Notes: generated from the letters alone by a model not told the origin. DNA of 64,000 nucleotides from CAKSQF01 sp964568425 (GCA_964568425.1 CAZMPO010000010.1:3644-67643); one strand, 5' to 3'. Counted from the stretch's first letter, positions 7,351-16,701 are shown. Translations and numbers: made by a program.

Positions 7351-9933
7351 ATGGCGATCTCACCGATGATGCAGCAATATCTCGACATAAAAAAAGAATA
7401 TCCAAACGCTATACTATTTTTCAGACTCGGTGATTTTTACGAAATGTTTTACGACGACGCAAAGCTTGTATCTCGTGAGCTTGATCTCACGCTGACCGGC
7501 AAGCAGTGCGGCGAGACAGAGCGCGCGCCCATGTGCGGTGTTCCCTATCACAGCTCCGAGAGCTATATTGCAAAGCTTATCGACAAGGGTTACAGTGTCG
7601 TTATTTGCGAGCAGGTAGAGGATCCGGCGCAGGCAAAAGGTCTTGTAAAGCGGGATGTTGTACGAGTTGTCACTCCCGGAACGGTCACCGACATGACACA
7701 GCTCTCGGAGGGCAAAAACAACTATCTTGCATCGGTATTTGTCGCCGAACCGATCGCCGCCGTCTGCTTTTCGGATGTATCAACAGGCGAGATCCGTGCG
7801 ACGATCATCGACAATTTCAGATCGGCTCTTTTCAATGAGCTCTCGGTATACAAGCCGAAAGAGATCATAACAAATATTGACACATCAAAGGACGAGAGGT
7901 TCAGATCATTTTTGCAAAACAAGCTTTCGGCGGTGATAAAGGACAATCAAAAGGAGCGGTTCATTCCGTCGATCTGCCGTGACGCACTCACGGAAAAGCT
8001 CAAAATGCAAAATTATGTTCTGAACACATTGCAGGCCGAGCTTATTACCGCAACAGGCGCGCTTGTCGGATACATTGCCGAAACGCAAAAGATCGATCTA
8101 TCCTACTTAAAGGCACCGATATTCTACGACTGCGGTCAGTACATGGAGATCGACAGCTCGACCAGACGGTCGCTCGAGCTTTGCGAATCGATGAGAACAG
8201 GTGAGAAACGCGGCTCTCTGCTTTGGGTGCTTGACAAAACGCGGACATCGGTGGGCGCAAGAATGCTCAGATCATGGATCGAGCAACCGCAAATGAGCAC
8301 ATCGATAATATACAGACGGCAAAAAGCTGTTGAGGAACTTGTTGGCGAATACATTCTCCGCGACGGATTTTCGGAAGCATTGAAGGGCATGCTCGATCTG
8401 GAGCGACTTATGACAAAGGTCATTTACGGGAGTGCAAATGCCAAGGATCTACGTGGAATAGCCAACACCATCTCGGTATTTCCCGAGATCTCGCGTCTTC
8501 TCGGCTGTTGCAAAAACGACCGCATGGCAACGCTTTTCAACGAATTTGACAAGCTTGGCGATCTTTATAAGCTGCTTGACGATTCGATCGTTGACGACCC
8601 TCCGTTCTCGGTAAGAGAGGGCGGATTCATTAAAAGCGGCGTTAATCGCGAGCTTGATCGTCTGCGCGATGTTCTGTCAAACAGCAAAAAATATCTTGAC
8701 GATATTGAGGCACGCGAGAGAGCGGCGCACAATATCAAGAACATGAAGATCGGGCACAACAGGGTCTTCGGATATTATATTGAAGTATCAAAAACATCGC
8801 TTCCCGATGTACCGAAGGAATGGATACGCAAGCAGACATTAACGACAGGCGAGCGTTTCATAACCGAGGAGCTGAAAACACTTGAGGGTACGATTCTCGG
8901 CGCATCCGACAAGATCTGCGCTATCGAGTACGATATATTCACGAAGATCAAAGAGCATCTCACCGAGAACATAAAACGCATACAAAAATGCGCCGAGATC
9001 ATCGCCGAGATCGACATATATCAGTCGCTTGCAAATGTCGCCGTGCGAAATTCATATGTTTGCCCCGAGGTCGACATCGGGTACGTGACCGAAATAAAAG
9101 ACGGACGGCATCCGGTCGTCGAAATGCTGACAGGCGACTCGTTTGTTCCGAATGACACCGTCCTCGACATCGAACGCAACAGGCTTTTGATGATAACAGG
9201 TCCAAACATGGCGGGCAAATCGACCTACATGCGACAGGTCGCCTTAATAACCATAATGGCGCAGATCGGAAGCTTCGTTCCCGCGTCCTATGCGAGAGTC
9301 GGCATTGTCGACAAATTATTCACGCGTGTCGGAGCATCCGACGATCTTGCGTCGGGGCAATCGACCTTCATGCTTGAAATGACCGAGGTCGCGTATATTC
9401 TCAAAAATGCGACGCAAAGGTCACTTATCATATTTGACGAGGTCGGCAGAGGTACATCGACCTTTGACGGCATGTCGATCGCGCGTGCGGTTGCCGAATA
9501 CAGTGCAGGAGGAAAGCTCGGCGCGCGAGTGCTTTTCGCAACTCATTATCACGAGCTGACCGAGCTTGAGTCGACCTGCGAAGGTGTTGTCAACTATCAC
9601 ATCGCCGCAAAGAAGAAGGGAGACGGAGTCGTATTTTTGCGAAAGATCATTCGCGGTGCGGCGGACGACAGCTACGGAATTGAGGTCGCGGCACTTGCGG
9701 GCGTTCCGAAGGAAATACTCAGACGCGCCAAGGAGATACTTGCAAAGCTTGAAGAACAGGCGGCGTCTCCGATCGAAAGACCGCAGAAAAAGAAAGACGA
9801 GCTTGAAACGATAACCTTCGAGGATCAGATCTCAACAGAGATCAAAGACAGGATAAAAATGCTTGACATAAACACACTGACCCCGATAGAGGCACTGAAT
9901 CTTGTTTGGGATCTGAAAAAACTGCTTGAATGA
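7351..9933 (+). CDS. mutS: DNA mismatch repair protein MutS
   Basis: The 860-residue product is full length for MutS. Domain I has the mismatch-reading GDFYEMF (Phe-x-Glu) near residue 30. The clamp and core domains follow, then the ATPase with Walker A GPNMAGKSTYMR near residue 617, Walker B IIFDEVGRGT and the ATHYHELT switch. It finds base mismatches and small loops and recruits MutL. The ribosome site AAAAGGAG is 8 nt before the ATG. mutL follows after 29 bp, the usual operon order. Confidence 0.98.
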   Translation: MAISPMMQQYLDIKKEYPNAILFFRLGDFYEMFYDDAKLVSRELDLTLTGKQCGETERAPMCGVPYHSSESYIAKLIDKGYSVVICEQVEDPAQAKGLVKRDVVRVVTPGTVTDMTQLSEGKNNYLASVFVAEPIAAVCFSDVSTGEIRATIIDNFRSALFNELSVYKPKEIITNIDTSKDERFRSFLQNKLSAVIKDNQKERFIPSICRDALTEKLKMQNYVLNTLQAELITATGALVGYIAETQKIDLSYLKAPIFYDCGQYMEIDSSTRRSLELCESMRTGEKRGSLLWVLDKTRTSVGARMLRSWIEQPQMSTSIIYRRQKAVEELVGEYILRDGFSEALKGMLDLERLMTKVIYGSANAKDLRGIANTISVFPEISRLLGCCKNDRMATLFNEFDKLGDLYKLLDDSIVDDPPFSVREGGFIKSGVNRELDRLRDVLSNSKKYLDDIEARERAAHNIKNMKIGHNRVFGYYIEVSKTSLPDVPKEWIRKQTLTTGERFITEELKTLEGTILGASDKICAIEYDIFTKIKEHLTENIKRIQKCAEIIAEIDIYQSLANVAVRNSYVCPEVDIGYVTEIKDGRHPVVEMLTGDSFVPNDTVLDIERNRLLMITGPNMAGKSTYMRQVALITIMAQIGSFVPASYARVGIVDKLFTRVGASDDLASGQSTFMLEMTEVAYILKNATQRSLIIFDEVGRGTSTFDGMSIARAVAEYSAGGKLGARVLFATHYHELTELESTCEGVVNYHIAAKKKGDGVVFLRKIIRGAADDSYGIEVAALAGVPKEILRRAKEILAKLEEQAASPIERPQKKKDELETITFEDQISTEIKDRIKMLDINTLTPIEALNLVWDLKKLLE

Positions 9934-9962
9934 GCAGAAAACACAGTTAAGGAGGGATTGCC

Positions 9963-11960
9963 GTGGCAAAGATCAATGTGCTTGACTTTCAAGTAGCAAA
10001 CCTTATCGCGGCAGGCGAGGTAGTTGAGCGTCCCGCATCCGCCGTGAAGGAACTGCTTGAAAACGCGATCGACGCCGAATCAAAGGAGATCACGGTCGAA
10101 ATAAAAAGAGGCGGCACGACCTTCATTCGCGTCTCTGACAACGGATGCGGAATGAGTGCAGAAGATCTTCCGATAGCGATACGCAGACACGCGACATCAA
10201 AGATCAGCAGTGCGCACGATCTTGACGGCATAATGACGCTCGGCTTTCGAGGCGAGGCGCTTGCGGCGATCGCATCGGTCTCAAAGCTTCGCATAATGAC
10301 CAAAAGAGCAGATGATGCACTCGGCACTCTGCTTGCCGCAGAAAACGGAAAGATAACAGATCTGTCGGAGGTCGGATGCAAAAACGGGACTACGGTGATA
10401 GTCGAGGAGCTTTTTGCCAACGTTCCGGCAAGGCGGAAATTTCTCAAAAAAGATCAATCGGAGGCAATGGCTGTCACAGCGACTGTCGAAAAGATCGCGC
10501 TGTCGCGTCCCGATATATCGATAAAGCTCATAATAGACGGCAACATGAAATTCTGCACGAGCGGTGACGGAAAGATATTCTCCGCGGTTTATGAGATACT
10601 CGGCAGAGATTTTGCCTCAAAAATGCTCGAGGTCGATTCCATGACCGACGGTGTCGAGGTAAGCGGCTACATCGGCAGACCGGACAATGTGAGAGCAAGC
10701 CGAAATTACCAAAACTTTTTCATAAACGGCAGATACGTTAAATCAAAGACGGCGACTGCCGCCATAGAGCAGGCGTTTGAGAGCTATATCGAGGTCGGCA
10801 AATTTCCGTGTTGTGTGCTCTACATATATGTTCATCCGACCTTTGTCGATGTCAATGTCCATCCGACGAAAATGGAGGTCAAATTTTCAAACGAACGCCT
10901 CGTATTTGACGGCATTTTCTGCGCGGTCAGAAACGCGCTGATGCAAGCCACCGACAGACCGCAGGTCCTTTTTGAGCCCGATCAAATGACTGCGGGACAG
11001 CACGACATTTACAACGCATTCGTTCCGGTATATGACAGAATAGCCGACAACTCGGCAAGAACTCTCGATCAACAACACATGTTCGACAACATACCGACGA
11101 TTGATACACAGCCGCAGTCGGGCGAGCCCCTATCCGAAAAGCCGCCGCATCCCGACGACTTTTTCGCACCTGCCGGATATGATATACCGCCTGTTACGGA
11201 TGCGGACGCGCCGCCGCAGACAAAGGTGAACCTTTTTGATCTTTACTCGGTCGATCGTGATGACGCAGACCAAGACATCACCGATGCAAAACCGACCGAG
11301 AGCGAGGCTCTGCTCAAAGCATCCGAGAGCAAGATCAGCTTTAGTTTGACATCCGAGGTTAAGGGCAGAGACGATCTTATCGATGATTTTCGGATGCTGG
11401 GCACGGCGTTTCGCGCCTACATCTTTGTCGAGATCGGCGACAAGGTCATGATTGTTGACAAGCATGCTGCACATGAGCGCATACTTTTCGAAGAAATGAA
11501 GAAAAACATGCGACGCCAAAGCGGCAATGGGCAGATGCTTTTGGTCCCCATAGAGTTGTCGGTCACGCCCGTAGAGCTTGATGCGCTTGAGACATACCGA
11601 GAACAGATCGAGCAAACCGGTTTTTCGTTCACATCGGACGGAAAGAATGTAACAATAAATTCCATACCGCTATCTCTTGATGTCGATCGAGCAAAAGCGA
11701 TGATGGAAACGCTTGCGGCAAGGCTCTCGGACGGCACCGGAAATGTAGAGGCTACCAAAAACAGCTTCTTTGAGGAGGCTCTTTACCAAGGTTCGTGCAA
11801 AGCGGCGATCAAAGCCGGTCAATATGACAGCGATGAAACGATGGAATGGATAGTACGAACGCTCAGACAAAATCCCGAGATAATCTGCTGTCCGCACGGA
11901 CGCCCGGTCGCAATCGAGCTTTCAAAGCACGAGATCGAGCATCTTTTCAAGCGAATATAG
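9963..11960 (+). CDS. mutL: DNA mismatch repair endonuclease MutL
   Basis: The 665-residue product has the GHKL ATPase motifs ELLENAIDAES, DNGCGM and TLGFRGEAL near the N-terminus, a linker of low complexity (about residues 340-470), and a C-terminal endonuclease domain. That domain has the metal-binding motif DKHAAHERILFE, which fits the DQHA-x2-E-x4-E pattern with Gln replaced by Lys, and the CPHGRP box near the end. A nicking MutL matches the absence of MutH in this lineage. The start is GTG or an equivalent at 9963 with AAGGAGG just upstream. Confidence 0.97.
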   Translation: MAKINVLDFQVANLIAAGEVVERPASAVKELLENAIDAESKEITVEIKRGGTTFIRVSDNGCGMSAEDLPIAIRRHATSKISSAHDLDGIMTLGFRGEALAAIASVSKLRIMTKRADDALGTLLAAENGKITDLSEVGCKNGTTVIVEELFANVPARRKFLKKDQSEAMAVTATVEKIALSRPDISIKLIIDGNMKFCTSGDGKIFSAVYEILGRDFASKMLEVDSMTDGVEVSGYIGRPDNVRASRNYQNFFINGRYVKSKTATAAIEQAFESYIEVGKFPCCVLYIYVHPTFVDVNVHPTKMEVKFSNERLVFDGIFCAVRNALMQATDRPQVLFEPDQMTAGQHDIYNAFVPVYDRIADNSARTLDQQHMFDNIPTIDTQPQSGEPLSEKPPHPDDFFAPAGYDIPPVTDADAPPQTKVNLFDLYSVDRDDADQDITDAKPTESEALLKASESKISFSLTSEVKGRDDLIDDFRMLGTAFRAYIFVEIGDKVMIVDKHAAHERILFEEMKKNMRRQSGNGQMLLVPIELSVTPVELDALETYREQIEQTGFSFTSDGKNVTINSIPLSLDVDRAKAMMETLAARLSDGTGNVEATKNSFFEEALYQGSCKAAIKAGQYDSDETMEWIVRTLRQNPEIICCPHGRPVAIELSKHEIEHLFKRI

Positions 11961-12015
11961 TCGATAGTATAAAAAAGGCAGGTGTCTTTTGCTTGAGACA
12001 AACCGCCAAAATAAT

Positions 12016-12043
12016 AAAGGAGAGCCGCACCTGTTCTGTGCGG
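12016..12043 (+). promoter_or_regulatory. Ribosome site and hairpin before tgt
   Basis: An AAAGGAG site (12016-12022) is separated from the tgt ATG at 12054 by a small hairpin (CCGCAC, 7-nt loop, GTGCGG; 12025-12043). The linear spacing of 31 nt is too long, but folding of the hairpin leaves about 12 nt. Confidence 0.5.
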
Positions 12044-12053
12044 AAACAAGAAA

Positions 12054-13193
12054 ATGTCAAAATTTACACTGATCAAAAAAGAAGGCAATGCAAGACGAGG
12101 AAGAATGGAGACCGTTCACGGAACGATCGAGACGCCCGTTTTCATGAACGTCGGTACATGCGCGGCAATCAGAGGCGGAGTGTCTGCATTTGACCTTCGC
12201 GAGCTTGGCTGTCAGGTCGAGCTGTCAAACACATATCATCTTCACATCAGACCGGGCGACAAGGTCATTCGAGAACTTGGCGGTCTTCACAAATTCATGA
12301 ATTGGGAGCGCCCCATTCTCACCGATTCGGGCGGATTTCAGGTCTTTTCGCTTGCAAAGCTTCGAAAGATCAAGGAAGAGGGTGTTTATTTCAACTCGCA
12401 CATAGACGGGGCGCGCATTTTTATGGGTCCGGAGCAGTCGATGCAGATCCAATCAAATCTCGGCTCTACTATTGCTATGGCATTTGACGAGTGCATAGAA
12501 AATCCCGCCGAATACAAATATGTAAAAGCATCCTGCGAGCGCACACTTCGTTGGCTGGAGCGTTGCAAGGTCGAAATGGCAAGGCTCAACTCGCTTGAGG
12601 GCACCGTTAATCCGCATCAAATGCTTTTCGGCATCAATCAGGGCTCGACATACGAGGATCTGCGCACATGGCACATGGATGAGATAGCAAAGCTCGATCT
12701 CGACGGATACGCGATCGGCGGTCTTGCTGTCGGCGAAGAGGCAGAGGAAATGTACCGCATTATCGAGGCGGTCGAGCCGCACATGCCTGTCCTCAAACCG
12801 AGGTATCTCATGGGAGTCGGCACGCCGCAAAACATCGTCGAGGGCGTATATCGCGGAGTTGACTTTTTCGACTGCGTTATGCCGTCGAGAAACGCGCGTC
12901 ACGGCAATCTTTTTACATGGGAGGGCAAGCTTACCATACTCAATCGCAGATTCATGCTTGACAATGAGCCGATATCCCGCTCGTGCGGATGCCCCGTATG
13001 CAAGAGATACAGCAGAGCATACATCAGGCATCTCTTAAAAGCCGACGAAATGCTCGGCATGAGACTTTGTGTTATTCACAATCTCTATTTCTACAACGAT
13101 CTCATGCAAAAGATCAGGGATGCGCTTGACGGCGGATATTTCGAGTCTTTTTATCACAAATATGTGAACAAGCTCGCAGAGAGGATCGAATAA
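12054..13193 (+). CDS. tgt: tRNA-guanine transglycosylase
   Basis: The 379-residue product is full length. It exchanges guanine 34 of GUN-anticodon tRNAs for a queuine precursor. Seen are DSGGFQVFSL (substrate-site aspartate), GGLAVGE, the nucleophile region FDCVMPSRNARHGNLFT, and the zinc site CGCPVCKRY with a later His. It is separated from mutL by 93 bp. Together with the VUT-family transporter at 36253-37002 it suggests use of salvaged queuosine precursor; no queuosine synthesis genes are visible in this window. Confidence 0.97.
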   Translation: MSKFTLIKKEGNARRGRMETVHGTIETPVFMNVGTCAAIRGGVSAFDLRELGCQVELSNTYHLHIRPGDKVIRELGGLHKFMNWERPILTDSGGFQVFSLAKLRKIKEEGVYFNSHIDGARIFMGPEQSMQIQSNLGSTIAMAFDECIENPAEYKYVKASCERTLRWLERCKVEMARLNSLEGTVNPHQMLFGINQGSTYEDLRTWHMDEIAKLDLDGYAIGGLAVGEEAEEMYRIIEAVEPHMPVLKPRYLMGVGTPQNIVEGVYRGVDFFDCVMPSRNARHGNLFTWEGKLTILNRRFMLDNEPISRSCGCPVCKRYSRAYIRHLLKADEMLGMRLCVIHNLYFYNDLMQKIRDALDGGYFESFYHKYVNKLAERIE

Positions 13194-13217
13194 CGCCATA
13201 TACACAAACATATACAC

Positions 13218-13249
13218 AAACCGTCTCGCCGAAAACAGCGAGACGGTTT
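13218..13249. terminator. Bidirectional terminator between tgt and khpA
   Basis: AAACCGTCTCGC and GCGAGACGGTTT form a 12-bp stem with an 8-nt loop between two convergent genes. Confidence 0.85.
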
Positions 13250-13285
13250 AATGTTTACCAAGTTATTATGTTGTGTCAGACAAGA

Positions 13286-13537
13286 TCAGCGATCGATTAT
13301 GTCGACCTTGACTTTTTTGCCGTCTGCGTTCGCAGCAGCCTTCATCACTGTTCTGATCGCCTTGGCGATCCTTCCGTGACGACCGATAACCTTGCCCATA
13401 TCACCTTCTGATACGCTAAGCTCAAGAGTCAGCTCCGAGTCATCCTCGTCATCGCTGATGCACTCAACCGAAACACCGTCGGGATCGTCAACAAGACTCT
13501 TTGCTATGTCGATCAGGGTCTGCTTCAAATCGGTCAT
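13286..13537 (-). CDS. khpA: KH-domain RNA-binding protein KhpA (YlqC family)
   Basis: The 83-residue product has a single type-II KH fold with the GxxG loop written GRHG in MGKVIGRHGRIAKAIR. KhpA proteins bind RNA and in Firmicutes work with KhpB in RNA regulation and cell-wall growth. A GGAGG site precedes the ATG. It is the last gene of the ylxM-ffh-rpsP-khpA unit, the usual Firmicutes order. A 9-bp hairpin around 13564-13585 overlaps the rpsP stop and may trim or stabilise the rpsP message. Confidence 0.93.
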   Translation of the reverse strand: MTDLKQTLIDIAKSLVDDPDGVSVECISDDEDDSELTLELSVSEGDMGKVIGRHGRIAKAIRTVMKAAANADGKKVKVDIIDR

Positions 13538-13572
13538 TGCAATTCCTCCGTTTAAGTAGTGATGATCCTTAA

Positions 13573-13818
13573 TTATTTAAGGATCTCACACTTTTTGAGC
13601 AGTGCTCTTACGGTATCTGTGGGCTGTGCGCCGTTCTTGAGCCATGTTTCTGCCTTTTCTGCATCGATCTTGATCTGTGCAGGGTCGGTCATGGGGTTAT
13701 AAGTGCCGATCTGCTCGATGAATTTGCCGTCACGGGGCGAACGCGAATCAGCGACAACTACATGATAAAAGGGTGCCTTCTTTGCGCCGACTCTCTTAAG
13801 TCTGATTTTTACTGCCAT
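13573..13818 (-). CDS. rpsP: 30S ribosomal protein S16
   Basis: The 81-residue product MAVKIRLKRVGAKKAPFYHV is full length and typical. The ATG at 13818 was chosen over an upstream TTG at 13833 because GGAGG lies 8 nt before it and homologues start at MAVKIRL. The protein is needed for assembly of the small ribosomal subunit. It lies between ffh and khpA. Confidence 0.98.
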   Translation of the reverse strand: MAVKIRLKRVGAKKAPFYHVVVADSRSPRDGKFIEQIGTYNPMTDPAQIKIDAEKAETWLKNGAQPTDTVRALLKKCEILK

Positions 13819-13895
13819 TTTTTCTTCCTCCAAAAATTACGGATAATTAAATTTTATATGTTATCTGCCGAATACGGCATAGAATAACCGATAGA

Positions 13896-15233
13896 TCACA
13901 TTCCGAACGGTATCTTCATTTTACCGCCCTTTTTGCCTGCTCCCATTTTGGTGAGCTGTTTCATCATTTTGTTTGTCTGATCGTACTGCTTCAGAAGTCT
14001 GTTGACATCCTCGACCTTGACACCGCTTCCCTGCGCTATTCTCTTTTTACGCGAGGAATCGATGATCGACGGTTTTGTACGCTCTTCTCTTGTCATCGAT
14101 TTGATGATAGCCTCGATCCGCCCGATCTGCTTTTCGTCGATTTGAGCGTCCTTAAGAGCCGATGTCTTGACACCCGGAATCATTCCGAGAAGCTGTTCCA
14201 TACTGCCCATCTTTTTGATCTGCTGAAACTGATCGAGGTAATCGTCGAGCGTAAATGTCTGCTCGCGTATCTTTTTCTCGAGCTCGATAGCCTTCTTTTC
14301 ATCGAACTGCTGTTCAGCCTTTTCGATAAGCGAAAGCACATCGCCCATGCCGAGTATGCGCGATGCCATACGATCGGGGTGAAAAGGCTCTATCGCGTCC
14401 ATCTTTTCGCCCATGCCGACGAATTTGATGGGTTTGCCGGTAACGTGACGGACCGAAAGTGCCGCACCGCCGCGCGTGTCGCCGTCGAGCTTTGTGAGAA
14501 CGACGCCGGTTATATCGAGCATGTCATTAAACGTCTTTGCGACATTTACGGCATCCTGACCGAGCATTGCGTCGACCGTAAGAAGAATCTCGGTGGGCGA
14601 GACCTCTTTTTTGATCTCAACAAGCTCTTCCATCATGCCCTCATCGATGTGAAGTCTGCCCGCAGTATCGATGATGACGACATCATAGCCGTTCTTGCGA
14701 GCGTGTTTTACGCCCTCGGATGCTATCTTTACGGGTTTGTTGCTGTCCTTTATCGAAAAGCAAGGAACTCCGACCTTTTCGGAAACGATCTCAAGCTGTC
14801 TTATTGCCGCAGGACGATACACATCGCAAGCAACCATCATCGGATGCTTGCCCTGCTTTTTGAGAAGTGCGGCGATCTTGCCGGCGTGGGTGGTCTTACC
14901 CGCACCCTGCAGACCGCACATCATAATGATCGTCGGCGGATTTGACGCGATCTCAAGCTTTGAAACGGTCGAGCCCATGAGGGCTGTCAATTCTTCGTTA
15001 ACGATCTTGACGATCTGCTGTGCGGGAACAAGGCTTTCAAGCACCTGTGCACCGACAGCTCGTTCGCTGACCGACGCGATAAATTCTTTGACAACTTTAT
15101 AGTTAACATCAGCCTCGAGCAAAGCGAGCTTGATCTCTCTCATCCCCGCCTTGACATCAGCCTCTGTAAGCTTGCCTTTGTTGCGAAATTTTTTGAACGC
15201 CTCGTTCATTCTGTCAACAAGACTTTCGAACAT
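13896..15233 (-). CDS. ffh: Signal recognition particle protein Ffh
   Basis: The 445-residue SRP GTPase shows the N domain, then the G domain with GLQGAGKTTHAGK (G1), DTAGR (G3) and TKLDG (G4). The methionine-rich M domain (about residues 325-445, ending GKMKIPFGM) binds SRP RNA and signal sequences. It works with FtsY to bring nascent membrane proteins to the translocon. An AAGGAG site precedes the ATG, 11 bp after ylxM. No SRP RNA gene was recognised in the window. Confidence 0.98.
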   Translation of the reverse strand: MFESLVDRMNEAFKKFRNKGKLTEADVKAGMREIKLALLEADVNYKVVKEFIASVSERAVGAQVLESLVPAQQIVKIVNEELTALMGSTVSKLEIASNPPTIIMMCGLQGAGKTTHAGKIAALLKKQGKHPMMVACDVYRPAAIRQLEIVSEKVGVPCFSIKDSNKPVKIASEGVKHARKNGYDVVIIDTAGRLHIDEGMMEELVEIKKEVSPTEILLTVDAMLGQDAVNVAKTFNDMLDITGVVLTKLDGDTRGGAALSVRHVTGKPIKFVGMGEKMDAIEPFHPDRMASRILGMGDVLSLIEKAEQQFDEKKAIELEKKIREQTFTLDDYLDQFQQIKKMGSMEQLLGMIPGVKTSALKDAQIDEKQIGRIEAIIKSMTREERTKPSIIDSSRKKRIAQGSGVKVEDVNRLLKQYDQTNKMMKQLTKMGAGKKGGKMKIPFGM

Positions 15234-15244
15234 AAATTCACTCC

Positions 15245-15595
15245 TTACGAATTGAGGTCGCCGCAGATCTGTCTCACAAGCTCAAGCATCAGCGACTTGT
15301 CATCAGAGCCGTTCTCGATCATGCCCGAAAGCCTCTCTCCGCAATCGCGTCTTCGAACGAATGCTCTGTACATGCCAAGCTTCTCTTCATAAATAACAAG
15401 CTGACTCTCGGCTTTACCGATGGCATCGCGAACGCCCTGTCGTGTGATCCCCGTAAGCTCGGCGATCTCGGACAGTGACAGGTCGTCATCGATGGAATAC
15501 GAAAGCATTTCGCGCTGTCTGTCGCTCAGAAGTCCACCGTAAAATTCAAGCAGTACCGAATAATACGGTCTGTCCTCGTTTTTCTCGCCTCTCAT
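15245..15595 (-). CDS. ylxM: YlxM-type helix-turn-helix protein (UPF0122)
   Basis: The product of about 116 residues has a sigma-region-4-like helix-turn-helix: LSLSEIAELTGITRQGVRDAI. YlxM stands before ffh in many Firmicutes and is thought to modulate the SRP pathway. The start is uncertain: an ATG at 15595 (MRGEKN) or a GTG at 15604. A strong promoter and an inverted repeat lie directly upstream. Confidence 0.9.
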   Translation of the reverse strand: MRGEKNEDRPYYSVLLEFYGGLLSDRQREMLSYSIDDDLSLSEIAELTGITRQGVRDAIGKAESQLVIYEEKLGMYRAFVRRRDCGERLSGMIENGSDDKSLMLELVRQICGDLNS

Positions 15596-15608
15596 CCATG
15601 TCACCCAC

Positions 15609-15629
15609 TGTAAAGCAATCTGCTTTACA
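15609..15629 (-). promoter_or_regulatory. Inverted repeat in the ylxM 5' region
   Basis: TGTAAAGCA and TGCTTTACA form a perfect 9-bp inverted repeat with a 3-bp centre, just downstream of the -10 box. It could be an operator or a leader hairpin near the ylxM ribosome site. Confidence 0.5.
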
Positions 15630-15630
15630 T

Positions 15631-15659
15631 ATTATAGCACAACAATCCGATTTTGTCAA
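15631..15659 (-). promoter_or_regulatory. Consensus sigma-A promoter of ylxM-ffh-rpsP-khpA
   Basis: TTGACA, a 17-bp spacer and TATAAT on the minus strand, a perfect consensus, about 36 bp before the ylxM start. Confidence 0.9.
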
Positions 15660-15688
15660 TAGTTTTTTGAAAAATTTTCAAGAAACTA

Positions 15689-15717
15689 TTGACCGCAAAA
15701 GGAAAATATGATAAAAT
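15689..15717 (+). promoter_or_regulatory. Sigma-A promoter of the SDR gene
   Basis: TTGACC, 17 bp and TAAAAT lie about 50 bp before the TTG start at 15766 and back to back with the ylxM promoter. Confidence 0.7.
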
Positions 15718-15765
15718 ATCGACAGGATATCATAAAAATACGAAAAATTGAAAAGGAGAACCATT

Positions 15766-16527
15766 TTGAAGGTATCACTTGTAACGGGTGCGTCCTCGGG
15801 AATCGGGCGCGAATTTGTAAAACAGTTGTCCGAGCGGGGATATGACAAAATATATTGCATCGCAAGACGAGAAAGCCGACTTTGCGATCTTATAAAAGAA
15901 TTTGGCAACAAGATCCTGCCGATCGTTGCTGATCTGTCGGTCGAAAACTCATTTTCGATGATCGTCGATCGATTAAATCACGATAACATCGAAAAGATAG
16001 ACACTCTCGTCGCGGCGGCGGGGTTTGGCAAATTCGGGTCGTTCGCAAACAACAGCGAGGCGGACATGGAGGCAGAGGTCAATGTAAACATTCTCGGCGT
16101 CATGCGGACGGTTCGTGCCGCACTTCCCTTTTTGAAGAACGGTTCTAAGGTTTTGATCATGGGCTCGCAATCATCCTTCCAGCCGCTTCCCGAGTTCAAT
16201 GTATACGCCTCCACAAAGGCGTTCATTCTTCATTTCGGACGAGCATTGAATGTCGAGCTGTCAAAGATGGGCGTTACCGTCACGACCGTATGTCCCGGAT
16301 ATGTGGCAACAGAGTTCTTCGATGTGGCAAAAAAATCGGGCGATCCGAATGCATGCCAAAATTTCAGCCCGCTCTACCTTGCCTCAGATGTGGTAAGGCG
16401 TGCACTTGTTGATTCGGACAAAGGGAAGGACGTATCAATATACGGTGCTCGTATAAAGGGAGCGCGCCTTCTTGCAAAGATCCTTCCGCACAAGCTCGTA
16501 ATGCGTGTTTGGCTGAAGATCAAATAA
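15766..16527 (+). CDS. Short-chain dehydrogenase/reductase
   Basis: The 253-residue product has the SDR motifs SLVTGASSGIGREF (nucleotide binding), AAGFG, the catalytic SSFQPLPEFNVYASTKAF (Ser, Tyr-x-x-x-Lys) and CPGYVATEFF. The start was set at TTG 15766 because AAAAGGAGA stands 7 nt before it; an upstream TTG at 15748 overlaps that site. Substrate unknown. It has its own promoter and terminator. Confidence 0.88.
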   Translation: MKVSLVTGASSGIGREFVKQLSERGYDKIYCIARRESRLCDLIKEFGNKILPIVADLSVENSFSMIVDRLNHDNIEKIDTLVAAAGFGKFGSFANNSEADMEAEVNVNILGVMRTVRAALPFLKNGSKVLIMGSQSSFQPLPEFNVYASTKAFILHFGRALNVELSKMGVTVTTVCPGYVATEFFDVAKKSGDPNACQNFSPLYLASDVVRRALVDSDKGKDVSIYGARIKGARLLAKILPHKLVMRVWLKIK

Positions 16528-16537
16528 ATTTATACCC

Positions 16538-16575
16538 GACCGCGACACCTTTTTGTGAGTGTTGCGGTCTTTTTC
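16538..16575 (+). terminator. Intrinsic terminator after the SDR gene
   Basis: GACCGCGACAC pairs with GTGTTGCGGTC (11 bp, one G-U), followed by TTTTT. Confidence 0.85.
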
Positions 16576-16621
16576 GTTTTGTAAACAAATTGTTAATCGA
16601 CGATTTTTTTGAAAAAAGCTA

Positions 16622-16650
16622 TTGACAAGTCGAAAAAAATGTTGTATGAT
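16622..16650 (+). promoter_or_regulatory. Sigma-A promoter of the GntR-ABC operon
   Basis: TTGACA, a 17-bp spacer and TATGAT, about 50 bp before the gntR start. Confidence 0.88.
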
Positions 16651-16651
16651 A

Positions 16652-16680
16652 CAACTGTTCTATATGACATAGAACAGTTG
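16652..16680 (+). promoter_or_regulatory. Probable GntR operator overlapping the transcription start
   Basis: CAACTGTTCTAT and ATAGAACAGTTG form a perfect 12-bp inverted repeat with a 5-bp centre, starting one base after the -10 box. The spot and symmetry suit autorepression by the dimeric GntR protein encoded next. Confidence 0.8.
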
Positions 16681-16701
16681 GTACGGAAAGGAGCACATGA
16701 T

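Noticed and set aside
14142..14945. Plus-strand frame of 267 codons opposite ffh
   Set aside because: Shadow of the SRP GTPase gene; no start signals.
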